Source of the DNA: Arcticimaribacter sp002477625
Lineage (GTDB): Bacteria > Bacteroidota > Bacteroidia > Flavobacteriales > Flavobacteriaceae
Reading direction: 5' to 3'
Assembly (NCBI GenBank): GCA_943846665.1
Contig: OX044358.1
Coordinates: 992,001 to 1,056,000, forward strand
Length of the DNA: 64,000 nt
The notes below the pieces were generated by a model, which was not told the DNA's origin, did not search any database, and saw only the letters and a program-made list of their open reading frames with translations. Below are positions 33,907-42,658 of this stretch, piece by piece (the stretch's first letter is position 1; the number at the start of each line of letters is the position of its first letter). Position numbers and translations under genes: made by a program.

Positions 33907-34495
33907 TGAAGGGTTCCATTGTGATTTGACCAGTGGCGTTTACATCTTTCGTCTTAAAAACCTTAGTAAGGGTCATCCCTAATATTTTAATATCCAAGAT
34001 AAAACTTTGATGTTGAATATACCAAAGGTCGTATTCGAATTTTTGTTTCCAACTTATTGCATTTCTGCCATTCACTTGAGCCCAACCCGTAATACCCGGT
34101 TTAGCCAGATGGCGCTTTTGTTGTTCCTCAGAGTATAAAGGTAGGTATTCTGGCAATAAGGGCCGTGGTCCTACAAAACTCATGTCTCCTTTGAGGATGT
34201 TCCAAAGTTGTGGGAGTTCGTCTAAGGAGAGTTTTCTGATGATTTTGCCAAGGGGGGTCATCCGAAGATTGTCGGGTAGTAAGTCGCCCGAATCATCGCG
34301 GGTGTCCCGCATGGTTTTTAATTTATAGATGGTGAACAGTTTTCCATGCTTCCCAGGTCGAGTTTGACTGAAGAAGGGAGTGCCGGTGTTTTGAATCCAA
34401 AGTAAAAATGCAATGATGGCCAACAAAGGACTTGTGCCTATCAAAAAGAGGATTGCTAAGATCCGATCCAGTGAATGTTTGATTGCACTATACAT
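33893..34495 (-). CDS. monotopic phosphoglycosyl transferase (PglC type)
   Basis: 200 residues; one re-entrant hydrophobic helix near the N-terminus (ILAILFLIGTSPLLAIIAFL), then the bacterial sugar-transferase core: RPGKHGKLFTIYKLKTMRD, the catalytic Asp-Glu in SLDELPQLWNILKGDMSFVG, GPRPLLPEYL and KPGITGWAQVNGRN. It transfers a sugar phosphate, here probably diacetylbacillosamine-P, to undecaprenyl phosphate. ATG at 34495 is preferred (eight-base overlap with the glycosyltransferase); a start 24 bases upstream is possible. Confidence 0.93.
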   Translation of the reverse strand: MYSAIKHSLDRILAILFLIGTSPLLAIIAFLLWIQNTGTPFFSQTRPGKHGKLFTIYKLKTMRDTRDDSGDLLPDNLRMTPLGKIIRKLSLDELPQLWNILKGDMSFVGPRPLLPEYLPLYSEEQQKRHLAKPGITGWAQVNGRNAISWKQKFEYDLWYIQHQSFILDIKILGMTLTKVFKTKDVNATGQITMEPFNGNN

Positions 34496-35642
34496 TTTTT
34501 TCTCGGAGTTTATATTCATCTAAGAGTAACTTCCAATATTGGGCTCTTTCAAAATTAGTTGCTATAAGTGTTTGCGTTCGTTCAATAAATATAGTACGCT
34601 TTTCTGCATCTTTATAAAGGAATTGCATCTTTTCAACCAATGGTTGTATTTGCTTTGGAGGAACCAAAAAACCATTTACTTTATCTTCTATGATTTCGTT
34701 GCACCCGTTGATGTCCGAAACAATACAAGGAACACCCATGGCACCTGCTTGAAGCACAACATTAGGGAAGCCTTCTCGGTAACTTGGAAAGACAAAGACT
34801 TGTGCCATTTTCAAAAAAGGACGTACATCTTGTTGGTAGCCTGTTGATATTATGTTTGGATTCTTGTCAATAGTGTTTAAAGTAACTTGTTTCAAGGGAT
34901 CAAGTGCGGGTTCTTGTGGACCCACCAAAAGCAACTTTAACTTTGGTGTTTTTGTTGCCAGTTGTTCGAAGGCTGCAACCAATTCGTTGATACCCTTGTC
35001 ACCCACCAGACGGCCAATGAATAGAAAGACAAAATCATCTTGATCAATTTTCAACTGTTTGCGCAATTCATCTTGACGTTGCACTGTGATTAAATCAGGA
35101 TTGAAATAATCGGTATCTATTCCGTTGGAAGATCCTTTGCCGATGATTTGAAGCGGTGTCTTTTCAGCTAGATGTTTTTTTTGTATAAAATCCATCAATC
35201 CTTTTGAATTGGGATATACATGAGTGGCACAACGGTAGGTGAGGCGTTCTATGGCGTATAAAATTCTTTTTTTTATGCCTTTGGCCTCCATAAGGGGTAA
35301 GCCTGCAACCGTGTGCATGCGCACGGGTACGCGGGCAATAAAGGCTGCTAACATGCCTATGATCCCTGCTTTTGGGGTGTGGCTATGAACAAAATAAGGA
35401 TTCTCTTGACGCAAAAGACTAACCAATTGAATTAAACATCTAAAGTCTTGTAATGGAGTTATTTTTCGAGTTATTTCTAAGGGAAAATATTTTACCTCTT
35501 GTTCGTTTGCAATTTCCTCTAACTTTTCTTTATCCGAGGAAACTAAGGTAACATCGAAATACTTGCTAAAAAAACGGGGTTGGTTCTCTAGTAGTTTTTC
35601 AATAGAGAGAGGAATCGTAGTAATCCTGATTAGCTTTTGCAT
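34488..35642 (-). CDS. glycosyltransferase family 4 (PglA-like)
   Basis: 384 residues of the GT-B fold. The acceptor domain starts MQKLIRITTIPLSIEKLLEN, with HSHTPKAGIIGMLAAFIARV; the donor domain has FVFLFIGRLVGDKGINELV and the GT4 signature FPSYREGFPNVVLQAGAMG. Like PglA it is encoded next to the PglC-type transferase, so it probably adds the second sugar to the lipid-linked bacillosamine. It is the first gene of the operon, with a -7 box ending four bases before its ATG. Confidence 0.92.
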   Translation of the reverse strand: MQKLIRITTIPLSIEKLLENQPRFFSKYFDVTLVSSDKEKLEEIANEQEVKYFPLEITRKITPLQDFRCLIQLVSLLRQENPYFVHSHTPKAGIIGMLAAFIARVPVRMHTVAGLPLMEAKGIKKRILYAIERLTYRCATHVYPNSKGLMDFIQKKHLAEKTPLQIIGKGSSNGIDTDYFNPDLITVQRQDELRKQLKIDQDDFVFLFIGRLVGDKGINELVAAFEQLATKTPKLKLLLVGPQEPALDPLKQVTLNTIDKNPNIISTGYQQDVRPFLKMAQVFVFPSYREGFPNVVLQAGAMGVPCIVSDINGCNEIIEDKVNGFLVPPKQIQPLVEKMQFLYKDAEKRTIFIERTQTLIATNFERAQYWKLLLDEYKLREKNV

Positions 35643-35646
35643 AAGT

Positions 35647-35654
35647 CAAAGTTA
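35647..35654 (-). promoter_or_regulatory. -7 box (TAACTTTG) of the pgl-like operon, at the start codon
   Basis: Exact TAnnTTTG match on the minus strand, four bases before the ATG at 35642. Like dxs, it predicts a leaderless transcript. No clear -33 element. Confidence 0.5.
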
Positions 35655-35897
35655 CTCTTCCATAGTCTCAATTAAAAATAAATTAGAATTATAATGCTCT
35701 TAAGTAGATTTTTTGTCATACCAAAACTGACGACTCCTAAAACTATCTGTATATAAAATTAAACGTCCATAAACAGCGGGAGAAGCAAAATTAAAACAGT
35801 GTAAGTTTAAGAAAAATCCTAGTTTATTATGAATAATAAAAGGTCGCTATACAATAGATGAAGCCTCACAACATTTACCTAAATATTAAGGTTTCTT
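35655..35897. other. AT-rich spacer between two polysaccharide operons
   Basis: No open frame, repeat or strong hairpin stands out. It separates the nucleotide-sugar dehydrogenase gene from the pgl-like operon, which argues for separate transcription of the latter. Confidence 0.5.
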
Positions 35898-37160
35898 TCA
35901 AAGATATAAGAAGTCGGGGTCTTTATAAAACCCTTTTACATCAAATACAATCCCTCGTTTCACTATTAAATCTTTTGGGTTAATTGCCTTGAAACAATGG
36001 TGTGAAACTGCCAAAATTACCACATCGTATTGTTTGTTTGAGATTACTTTAAGTTTTTCGAAGCCATATTCTTTTAGAAAAACCTCAGCATCTGCCTCTG
36101 GATCAAAAATATCTACTTGGAAACCAAATTCATTAAGCTCTTGATACACATCAACTACTTTTGAATTCCTAAGATCTGGACAATTTTCTTTGAAGGTTGC
36201 GCCCAAAATCAATGCAGATGCATTTTGACTATTTTTGTTCTGCTTCATCAACTGCTTCACTATTTGACTTACAATAAAGGTAGGCATAGAATCATTGATT
36301 CTTCGTCCTGCTAAAATCATTTCTGGGGTATAGCCCAATTCTTCCGATTTAAAAGCTAAATAATAGGGGTCTACCCCGATACAATGTCCACCGACTAAAC
36401 CGGGAAAGAAATTTAAAAAATTCCATTTGGTGCCAGCCGCTTTAAGGACTTCGTTGGTGTCAATTCCCATTTTACTGAAAATGATAGACAGCTCGTTGAC
36501 AAAGGCAATGTTGATATCTCTTTGGGTGTTTTCAATAACCTTAGCTGCTTCTGCAGTTTTTATGGTTGGTGCTTCGTATATTCCGGCTTCGATGATGGAA
36601 CCGTATAATGCTGAAAGTTCTTTAAGGGTTTGAGGAGTTGAACCTGATACTACCTTAGTAATCTTAGTGATGGTATGCTTTTTATCTCCTGGATTAATTC
36701 GTTCTGGGCTGTACCCTACAAAAAAGTCAACGTTGAATTTTAATCCTGTTTTTTCTTCCAGAATTGGAACGCATACTTCTTCTGTCACTCCCGGGTATAC
36801 GGTTGACTCATATACTACCATATCGCCTTTTTTAAGTACGGTAGATACCGATTCGGTTGCTTTGACAACTGGAGTTAGGTCCGGACTTTTGCTCGGGGTT
36901 ACAGGCGTTGGAACGGTTACTATAAAAGTAGTACAGTTCGAAATATCTTCTAAAGTGGTGGTAATTTTCAACGAAGCTCCGACTACTTTGTTTAGCTGTT
37001 CTTTTGTCAGCTCGTTTGTAGCGTCAATCCCACTATTGAGTTCCGCTATTCTTTTGGTATTGATGTCAAAACCAACCACTTCATATTTAGATGCAAAAGC
37101 TGCAGCAAGTGGCAAGCCAACATAACCTAGTCCAATTATTGCGATTTTAGGGGTGTTCAT
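35898..37160 (-). CDS. nucleotide-sugar dehydrogenase (TviB/WbpO type, UDP-N-acetylhexosamine 6-dehydrogenase)
   Basis: 420 residues of the UDP-glucose/GDP-mannose dehydrogenase superfamily. N-terminal NAD fold IAIIGLGYVGLPLAAAFASK, the central dimer helix with NTQRDINIAFVNELSIIFSK, and the catalytic Cys in LVGGHCIGVDPYYLAFKSE (near residue 269). The sequence resembles TviB of Vi antigen, oxidising UDP-GlcNAc (or GalNAc) to the uronic acid. The epimerase gene upstream overlaps by one base, giving a TviB-TviC-like pair. Intact, unlike the second dehydrogenase at 57 kb. Confidence 0.92.
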   Translation of the reverse strand: MNTPKIAIIGLGYVGLPLAAAFASKYEVVGFDINTKRIAELNSGIDATNELTKEQLNKVVGASLKITTTLEDISNCTTFIVTVPTPVTPSKSPDLTPVVKATESVSTVLKKGDMVVYESTVYPGVTEEVCVPILEEKTGLKFNVDFFVGYSPERINPGDKKHTITKITKVVSGSTPQTLKELSALYGSIIEAGIYEAPTIKTAEAAKVIENTQRDINIAFVNELSIIFSKMGIDTNEVLKAAGTKWNFLNFFPGLVGGHCIGVDPYYLAFKSEELGYTPEMILAGRRINDSMPTFIVSQIVKQLMKQNKNSQNASALILGATFKENCPDLRNSKVVDVYQELNEFGFQVDIFDPEADAEVFLKEYGFEKLKVISNKQYDVVILAVSHHCFKAINPKDLIVKRGIVFDVKGFYKDPDFLYL

Positions 37161-38125
37161 TATTTTAAATTGTTATAATACCAAGTTAAGGATTCTTTTA
37201 AGCCTTTTTCAAAGTTGTGACTTGGATTGTAGTTCAATAAATTTTTTGCTTTCTTAATGCTCGCTTGTGAATGGGGAATGTCACCGTTCCGGCCAGGGCC
37301 AAATTTAATATCTATTTTTGCAACAGAAGGATCAAATTTTGAAAGTCCTTGACGAATTAGTTTTGTTATTTCTAAAATCGTAATTCGATCTCCAACTGCC
37401 GTGTTATAAATCTGATTAATTGCCCTAGTGTTTTTGGTTTCTATTGCCAAATGGTTCATTTGAATTACGTTGTCTATATAAGTGAAATCTCGTGAAAAGG
37501 AACCATCTCCATTAATTTGAGGAGATTCTCCCTTTAAGAACTGACCAACAAATTTTGGGATTACGGCAGCATATGCTCCATTTGGATCTTGTCTTCTTCC
37601 AAAAACATTGAAATATCGTAGGCCAATAGTTTGTAGCCCATAAGCTGAACTATAAATATCCGCATAAAGTTCGTTCACATACTTAGTAATCGCATAGGGT
37701 GATAAGGGCTTGCCTATATTCTTTTCAATCTTAGGTAACGCTTTAGAATCCCCATAAGTAGAAGATGAAGCTGCATAAACAAAACGTTTAATGTTATTAT
37801 GTTTGCTGGCTTCCAGAATATTCAAAAACCCATTTACATTTACTTCATTGGATGTTATTGGGTCCAGAATAGATCTAGGAACCGATCCCAGTGCTGCTTG
37901 ATGTAAAACATATACTACATTTTGAGTTGCTTCCAAACAAGTTTCTAAATTTCGAATATCTCCTTCAATAAAGGAAAAATTAGCATGTTTCTTAAAGTCT
38001 TTTATATTATAAGCATGACCTGTTGCAAAGTTGTCTAAGCCAACAACTGTATATCCTTTTTCAAGCATATACTCGCAAAGATTGGCTCCTATAAATCCGG
38101 CAGCTCCTGTTATTAGAATTTTCAT
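37160..38125 (-). CDS. NAD-dependent UDP-sugar C4-epimerase (TviC/WbpP type)
   Basis: 321 residues, extended SDR. NAD motif TGAAGFIGANLCEYML, active-site YAASSSTYGDSKALP and YAITKYVNELYADIY (Tyr-x3-Lys), and the substrate segment NVFGRRQDPNGAYAAVIPKF typical of the WbpP/TviC group that accept N-acetylated sugars. With the dehydrogenase it would supply UDP-GalNAcA. It overlaps the flippase stop by four bases (ATGA). Confidence 0.92.
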   Translation of the reverse strand: MKILITGAAGFIGANLCEYMLEKGYTVVGLDNFATGHAYNIKDFKKHANFSFIEGDIRNLETCLEATQNVVYVLHQAALGSVPRSILDPITSNEVNVNGFLNILEASKHNNIKRFVYAASSSTYGDSKALPKIEKNIGKPLSPYAITKYVNELYADIYSSAYGLQTIGLRYFNVFGRRQDPNGAYAAVIPKFVGQFLKGESPQINGDGSFSRDFTYIDNVIQMNHLAIETKNTRAINQIYNTAVGDRITILEITKLIRQGLSKFDPSVAKIDIKFGPGRNGDIPHSQASIKKAKNLLNYNPSHNFEKGLKESLTWYYNNLK

Positions 38126-39531
38126 TTTAAAAAAACTTTAATTTTACTAGTGATTTTATTTGACGTAAATATAAGTATAAGCATTGAGGCTAAAAACAAC
38201 AGTAATTTTTCCTGTAAACTAAGTGTGTAAAATAAAACAAAAAATATGATTGATAGAATCAATGAAAAATGAAGTATTGTTATTCGCTTAGAAAAATTGA
38301 TTTTGTAAAGTAATTCGGAAAAATACCATAGTGTAAAATATGAAACTAAAGAACTGATAAGGAATGATATCGGAACTGCAATTAAGCCTATTTTTGGTAG
38401 AAATATTACTAGTGTTATAAGGTTTAATAGAGTGCCTAAAATAAAAGCATAGGAATTGAATTTTGTTTTATACTTAATTGAAGGTCCAACTCCCACAATT
38501 TGAATAAAGAAAGATTGTATTAGGAATGAAAAACTTATCATAGGGATATAAGTAATTGCTTTATTATAGTCCTCTTTTAGAATAAGTGACGCAACATCTG
38601 CTACAAAAATTGTGAAAAAAATTATTACGGCTGAGATGATTAGTGATATCCAATAATGAATAGTTCTAAACACCTGTTTATGATTCTTGTCCTCTTTGAA
38701 TGTTTTCCAAAAAAATTGAGGCCAAGTCATTCTAAATGCAGAACCTATTAACTGAAAAACAGATGCTATTTTAATTGCTGCAGCATAAATTCCAATTTCT
38801 TTAAATGACAAAAAAGAAATCATTAAAAAACGACTTCCATAAGAATTAATCCAACCACTAGCTACTCCGGGGATTAGGGGAAGAGAGTATTTCAAAGAGG
38901 GTCCAATAAACTTAATAGAAAATGTTTTTCCAAAATCGTTCTTTGAACTTAAGGTTATAAAGATAACCGTTAAAAGCAATCCGAAAAATTGTCCCCAAAA
39001 AAAGCTAGATATCCCAAAATCATAGAAATATACTAAAACAACTGGGGTGATTAAATTTGCCAAAAAAAGCAATCCTTGAGATTGAATGAATATTTGCTTT
39101 TTCTCCGTAAAGCGTATAATGACAATTAACAAGCTATTTAAACAAAATAGCGGCAAACTTAATAGAGAAATATTATATGCGCTAATGTAAGCTAATGTAT
39201 CAAAAATTAAAATGTTAATTGAGTTTCCAAATACCCACAAGATTATTGTTATTATAAAAGACAATAAGCCAGAAAATAAAAATAACGTGGTTATTAATTG
39301 TTTTCTTTCTTCAGTTTTATACTCATAAAAAAAACGAGACAAGGAGGACTCTAGTTGAAGTAATCCCATAATAGAACTTAAGGTTATGATTATAGTCAAA
39401 AGCTCTAATACGCCGTACTCTTCGGGACTAAAATAAAAAGTATAGAAGGGAAGTAAAATAATGGACGATGCCTTTGATAAAGCGCCTCCAATACCATACA
39501 AGATAAAATCTTTAGTGAGTCCTTTTAACAT
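38122..39531 (-). CDS. oligosaccharide flippase (Wzx type, MOP superfamily)
   Basis: 469 residues with about 12-14 predicted TM helices and short basic loops. The N-terminus FILYGIGGALSKASSIILLP, then PFYTFYFSPEEYGVLELL, is the usual polysaccharide-transporter start. It moves lipid-linked repeat units across the inner membrane. Much more AT-rich than the housekeeping genes. One base separates it from the candidate polymerase gene. Confidence 0.9.
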   Translation of the reverse strand: MLKGLTKDFILYGIGGALSKASSIILLPFYTFYFSPEEYGVLELLTIIITLSSIMGLLQLESSLSRFFYEYKTEERKQLITTLFLFSGLLSFIITIILWVFGNSINILIFDTLAYISAYNISLLSLPLFCLNSLLIVIIRFTEKKQIFIQSQGLLFLANLITPVVLVYFYDFGISSFFWGQFFGLLLTVIFITLSSKNDFGKTFSIKFIGPSLKYSLPLIPGVASGWINSYGSRFLMISFLSFKEIGIYAAAIKIASVFQLIGSAFRMTWPQFFWKTFKEDKNHKQVFRTIHYWISLIISAVIIFFTIFVADVASLILKEDYNKAITYIPMISFSFLIQSFFIQIVGVGPSIKYKTKFNSYAFILGTLLNLITLVIFLPKIGLIAVPISFLISSLVSYFTLWYFSELLYKINFSKRITILHFSLILSIIFFVLFYTLSLQEKLLLFLASMLILIFTSNKITSKIKVFLK

Positions 39532-39532
39532 A

Positions 39533-40999
39533 TTAAGTTTTGTAAATAATATAATTATTTATGGTCCTAACCTCCTTTATGTAAAGCTTAGAATGAAGTT
39601 TATCAATGTCTGCTTGAGAATACAATTTAAGGTTTATGATAATTAAATCTGTTTTATGAATTTTGTGAAACTCTAAAAGACCATTTACACTGTGAATAGC
39701 AAAATTGTTATTATGATAAAAATTGAATTCAAAAATGTCTTTGTAATGTCTTGTTAAGTCTGTCTTTACTATATTGAAATAGGGAATTAAGAATTTAGAA
39801 AAATTAGAATCATTAGAGGAAATAATTGTTTCTCTAGAAAATTTGTTTTTTAGAAAATGGGTGATTTCGTCATGATCATGATTAGAATACTCTTTGAAAG
39901 AATAAAAAACGAATTTTGTCAATGCAATAAAAGCTATGCTTAACAAAGCAATAACCAGTTGAATATTATCAGGAACATAATATAAAAATGAAATCGAAAT
40001 CAATGGAATTACAAATTCTACATATCGCTGTGGTTCTCCTAAAAACCTAAAAGGTCTTAAACTGATTAAAAAGAAAAGTGCTAAACTTGATGCTATTATC
40101 GAGTCTATTGTTTCTAAATTATTTATTGCTCCATTTTTTAAAAGGTAATAGATAAAAACCCATAAAAAAGGAAATCCGTAGATCAACTCAAAAATAGGAT
40201 TAGAGTATATATAATAAAAGGTTTTAACCTTTTCTCGTTTTATTTGACTTAATTTGATCCAGAAGTCATACACGAAATCTCTGTAGATGCTAGGCCGAGT
40301 TTTTAATATATATATCGGAGCAAGGTATAGGGCATAATTCCTTTTATGATTATACTGTCCTCTGAAAAATTCTTTTGAAAATTTTGGAAGTAAAAATCTA
40401 AATATAATTAAACTGGTAAGAACTGGAATTAATAATTGTAATTGGCTAACAAATAAAGAAGTAACAAGTGAAGTGAAAATAATATATTGAAATGCAAATT
40501 GTGATCCTAATAGTGCTGTAAAAGAAAACACTGTCATCATTATAAGCCAAGTAATTGATCCATCCCCTTTTAGATAAAACACTAAACAATAGGTAAAAAT
40601 ATTCCCTATCAAAAGGCCAAAGCCTCTGGCAGTCAAACCCATATTTTTTGCATTCCAATAAATATATGAAAATGGAAATATTAAGTATAGTATGTTAGCT
40701 TTTAGAATAAAAAACCAATCAGCTAAACCGATTAGATGTGATAAGAAAAAATTGAAAAAAAATATCGAAATAATGGTAATCACAAAACCAATTCTATTTG
40801 GATTATTTATTGCAGTTTTATAAAAAAAACAGGCAAGTATATAATGAAAGAGTATAGGGTAAGTCGAGTTTTCTTCATTGTAGCCACTGATTTTTTTTAC
40901 ACCGTATTTAAAACCATTTGATTTAATTTTTTCTAAAATAGAAAGATGAATAAAATGGTCTGAACCAAAAGAAGTTTTATTATTTTGTTTTTGAGTCAT
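39533..40999 (-). CDS. polytopic membrane protein: candidate O-unit polymerase (Wzy) or GT-C glycosyltransferase
   Basis: 488 residues. An N-terminal acidic/His motif (FGSDHFIHLSILEKI) precedes about 10-12 TM helices (residues 60-370), then a soluble C-terminal domain of about 120 residues (FLKNKFSRETIISSNDSNFS onward). The DH-type motif in the first loop recalls GT-C enzymes. The place next to the flippase is that of a Wzy polymerase. I cannot assign a family. The first TM helix expected of GT-C proteins is absent before the motif. The start overlaps the upstream acetyltransferase by 20 bases. Confidence 0.6.
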   Translation of the reverse strand: MTQKQNNKTSFGSDHFIHLSILEKIKSNGFKYGVKKISGYNEENSTYPILFHYILACFFYKTAINNPNRIGFVITIISIFFFNFFLSHLIGLADWFFILKANILYLIFPFSYIYWNAKNMGLTARGFGLLIGNIFTYCLVFYLKGDGSITWLIMMTVFSFTALLGSQFAFQYIIFTSLVTSLFVSQLQLLIPVLTSLIIFRFLLPKFSKEFFRGQYNHKRNYALYLAPIYILKTRPSIYRDFVYDFWIKLSQIKREKVKTFYYIYSNPIFELIYGFPFLWVFIYYLLKNGAINNLETIDSIIASSLALFFLISLRPFRFLGEPQRYVEFVIPLISISFLYYVPDNIQLVIALLSIAFIALTKFVFYSFKEYSNHDHDEITHFLKNKFSRETIISSNDSNFSKFLIPYFNIVKTDLTRHYKDIFEFNFYHNNNFAIHSVNGLLEFHKIHKTDLIIINLKLYSQADIDKLHSKLYIKEVRTINNYIIYKT

Positions 41000-41573
41000 T
41001 ATCGAATATTAATTCTATTTTTTGATTTTCCTTAACGATAACATCTCCTATTTTTCTGGCAGGAGTTCCACCAACTATTGAGTAATCTTCAACATCATTT
41101 GTTACGACTGAATTCGCAGCAATCAAACAATTATTTCCAATGGAAATCCCTTTTCCAATAAATGCTCCTGTTCCAATAAAACAATTATCCCCTATACTAA
41201 TAGGTGCATACTCATAGCTTTCCAAACCACCGCTCAATGCCCATTTAATTGAGTCGTGAGAAACTATATTTACTTTGGATGAAATGCTACAGTTTTCCCC
41301 AATCTTAAGACCTCCCGTTCCATCAAGAGCTGTGAAAGGCCCTACCCAAGTGTTTTTCCCAATTTCAACATCTCCTGTTATGGTTGACGAATCATAAACG
41401 GTGATGTTTTTTTCACCAAATAGAAATTTACCTTTTTCTTTCCAATCGGTAATATCCTCCATCGTTGGATTAATACGTCTAAATTTTTTTAAAGTGTATG
41501 ACCATAGTTTTTTTTGAATAGAGAGAATCTTGTTTAATAAGTCTACTTCGTCTTCAGTTAAATTTTTTTTCAT
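40980..41573 (-). CDS. hexapeptide-repeat sugar O-acetyltransferase (WbbJ-like)
   Basis: 197 residues. N-terminal helical ~60 residues, then a left-handed beta-helix from about residue 58 (ITVYDSSTITGDVEIGKNTW, CSISSKVNIVSHDS, YAPISIGDNCFIGTGAFIGK, NCLIAANSVVTNDVEDYSIV) ending with the GGTPARKIG motif that closes this acetyltransferase group. It probably acetylates a sugar of the surface glycan. It is coupled to the upstream gene by ATGA. Confidence 0.88.
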   Translation of the reverse strand: MKKNLTEDEVDLLNKILSIQKKLWSYTLKKFRRINPTMEDITDWKEKGKFLFGEKNITVYDSSTITGDVEIGKNTWVGPFTALDGTGGLKIGENCSISSKVNIVSHDSIKWALSGGLESYEYAPISIGDNCFIGTGAFIGKGISIGNNCLIAANSVVTNDVEDYSIVGGTPARKIGDVIVKENQKIELIFDNDSKTK

Positions 41574-42658
41574 AGGGATTTAAGTTTTGGTTTATAATTT
41601 AAAAATCCTCCTTGAAAATCTTGTCCAATACCATAATCGATTGTTTCTTGTATTGCTTCTTCAATTGATGCTCCAGAAATTCTAGCCCTAGAGGCTATTT
41701 CTCCAACTTTTAATCCTCCAGCAAAAAGCTTGATCATAGGAGTGGAGCCAAAAATATTCGGGAGTACACTTAAATACCCAAATTCTGCAACCTTCTCTGG
41801 ATAGATAAAAAGATCGTTTTTTAATACTTCGATTAGGTTTATATTTCCGCATAGATGACCTATTGCAGGGGAATTATGATATTTTTTTAATCTTTCTGGA
41901 TCTATTAATCCTTTTGAACCAATTAATTGCTGGGGATTTGCATGTTCAGCAAGTAATATTGCTTTTATATTGTTTACTACAAAAAGGGAATCTATTTGAT
42001 CGTAACTAAATGGGGTTAGTTCGGTCAAATCTTTTCTATAATCATTTGCGAACCAAAGTACTGATTTGTTAAGTGAACTAAGGTGATTTGCTATTAATGT
42101 ACCTGTCAAACCCCCTCCTAGTAAAGCAATTGTGTCTGAAGAATAATCAACTCTTATATTATTTAAAATATTAATAGCTAACATACCTGGATACATGAAC
42201 ATATTAATTGACTCATATCTTTCATTTGTTCCAATTACAGGTATATTACTTTTTTGACAACTTTTTATGTCAATTTCTGATGGTCTAAATTCCCAGGTTT
42301 CCCAAAGAAGTGGAATAACTGCTGTAGGTTTTAACTTATCTATTATTTTTTCATTTATGGGACGCACCATTCCAGAGTTAGTTAAAATATCTGCCCATTC
42401 CCATTTTTCAAAGTCCTTTAGAGGTTTCACAGCTATTCTTCCTTTAATATCTAATTCACTGGCCTTTTCCTCAATTTCATTTTTGATTTGATCAAATTTT
42501 CCATAGCTAGTGTCTTTACCTAAAGCAATAACATTTGCCCCTGCTTTTGCTGCCAAAAGTGGCATTATCTGATATTCCTTTGAGGCTGCTTCAGTTATAA
42601 CATTGAGCCCATGAAGGTTTAAATCAATTTGTTTAATTATTTCGTCAATTTGTTTCAT
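41570..42658 (-). CDS. unrecognised Rossmann-fold protein of the glycan locus
   Basis: 362 residues. A first alpha/beta half (about 1-155, with LHGLNVITEAASKEYQIMPL and LLAAKAGANVIALGKDTSYG) is followed by a clear dinucleotide-binding motif, TIALLGGGLTGTLIANHLSS (about residues 172-191), and a helical C-terminal part ending DFQGGFLNYKPKLKSL. The two-domain design recalls formate/hydroxyacid and alanine dehydrogenases, but I cannot name a family. Overlaps of four bases on both sides tie it tightly to FkbM and the acetyltransferase. Confidence 0.7.
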   Translation of the reverse strand: MKQIDEIIKQIDLNLHGLNVITEAASKEYQIMPLLAAKAGANVIALGKDTSYGKFDQIKNEIEEKASELDIKGRIAVKPLKDFEKWEWADILTNSGMVRPINEKIIDKLKPTAVIPLLWETWEFRPSEIDIKSCQKSNIPVIGTNERYESINMFMYPGMLAINILNNIRVDYSSDTIALLGGGLTGTLIANHLSSLNKSVLWFANDYRKDLTELTPFSYDQIDSLFVVNNIKAILLAEHANPQQLIGSKGLIDPERLKKYHNSPAIGHLCGNINLIEVLKNDLFIYPEKVAEFGYLSVLPNIFGSTPMIKLFAGGLKVGEIASRARISGASIEEAIQETIDYGIGQDFQGGFLNYKPKLKSL

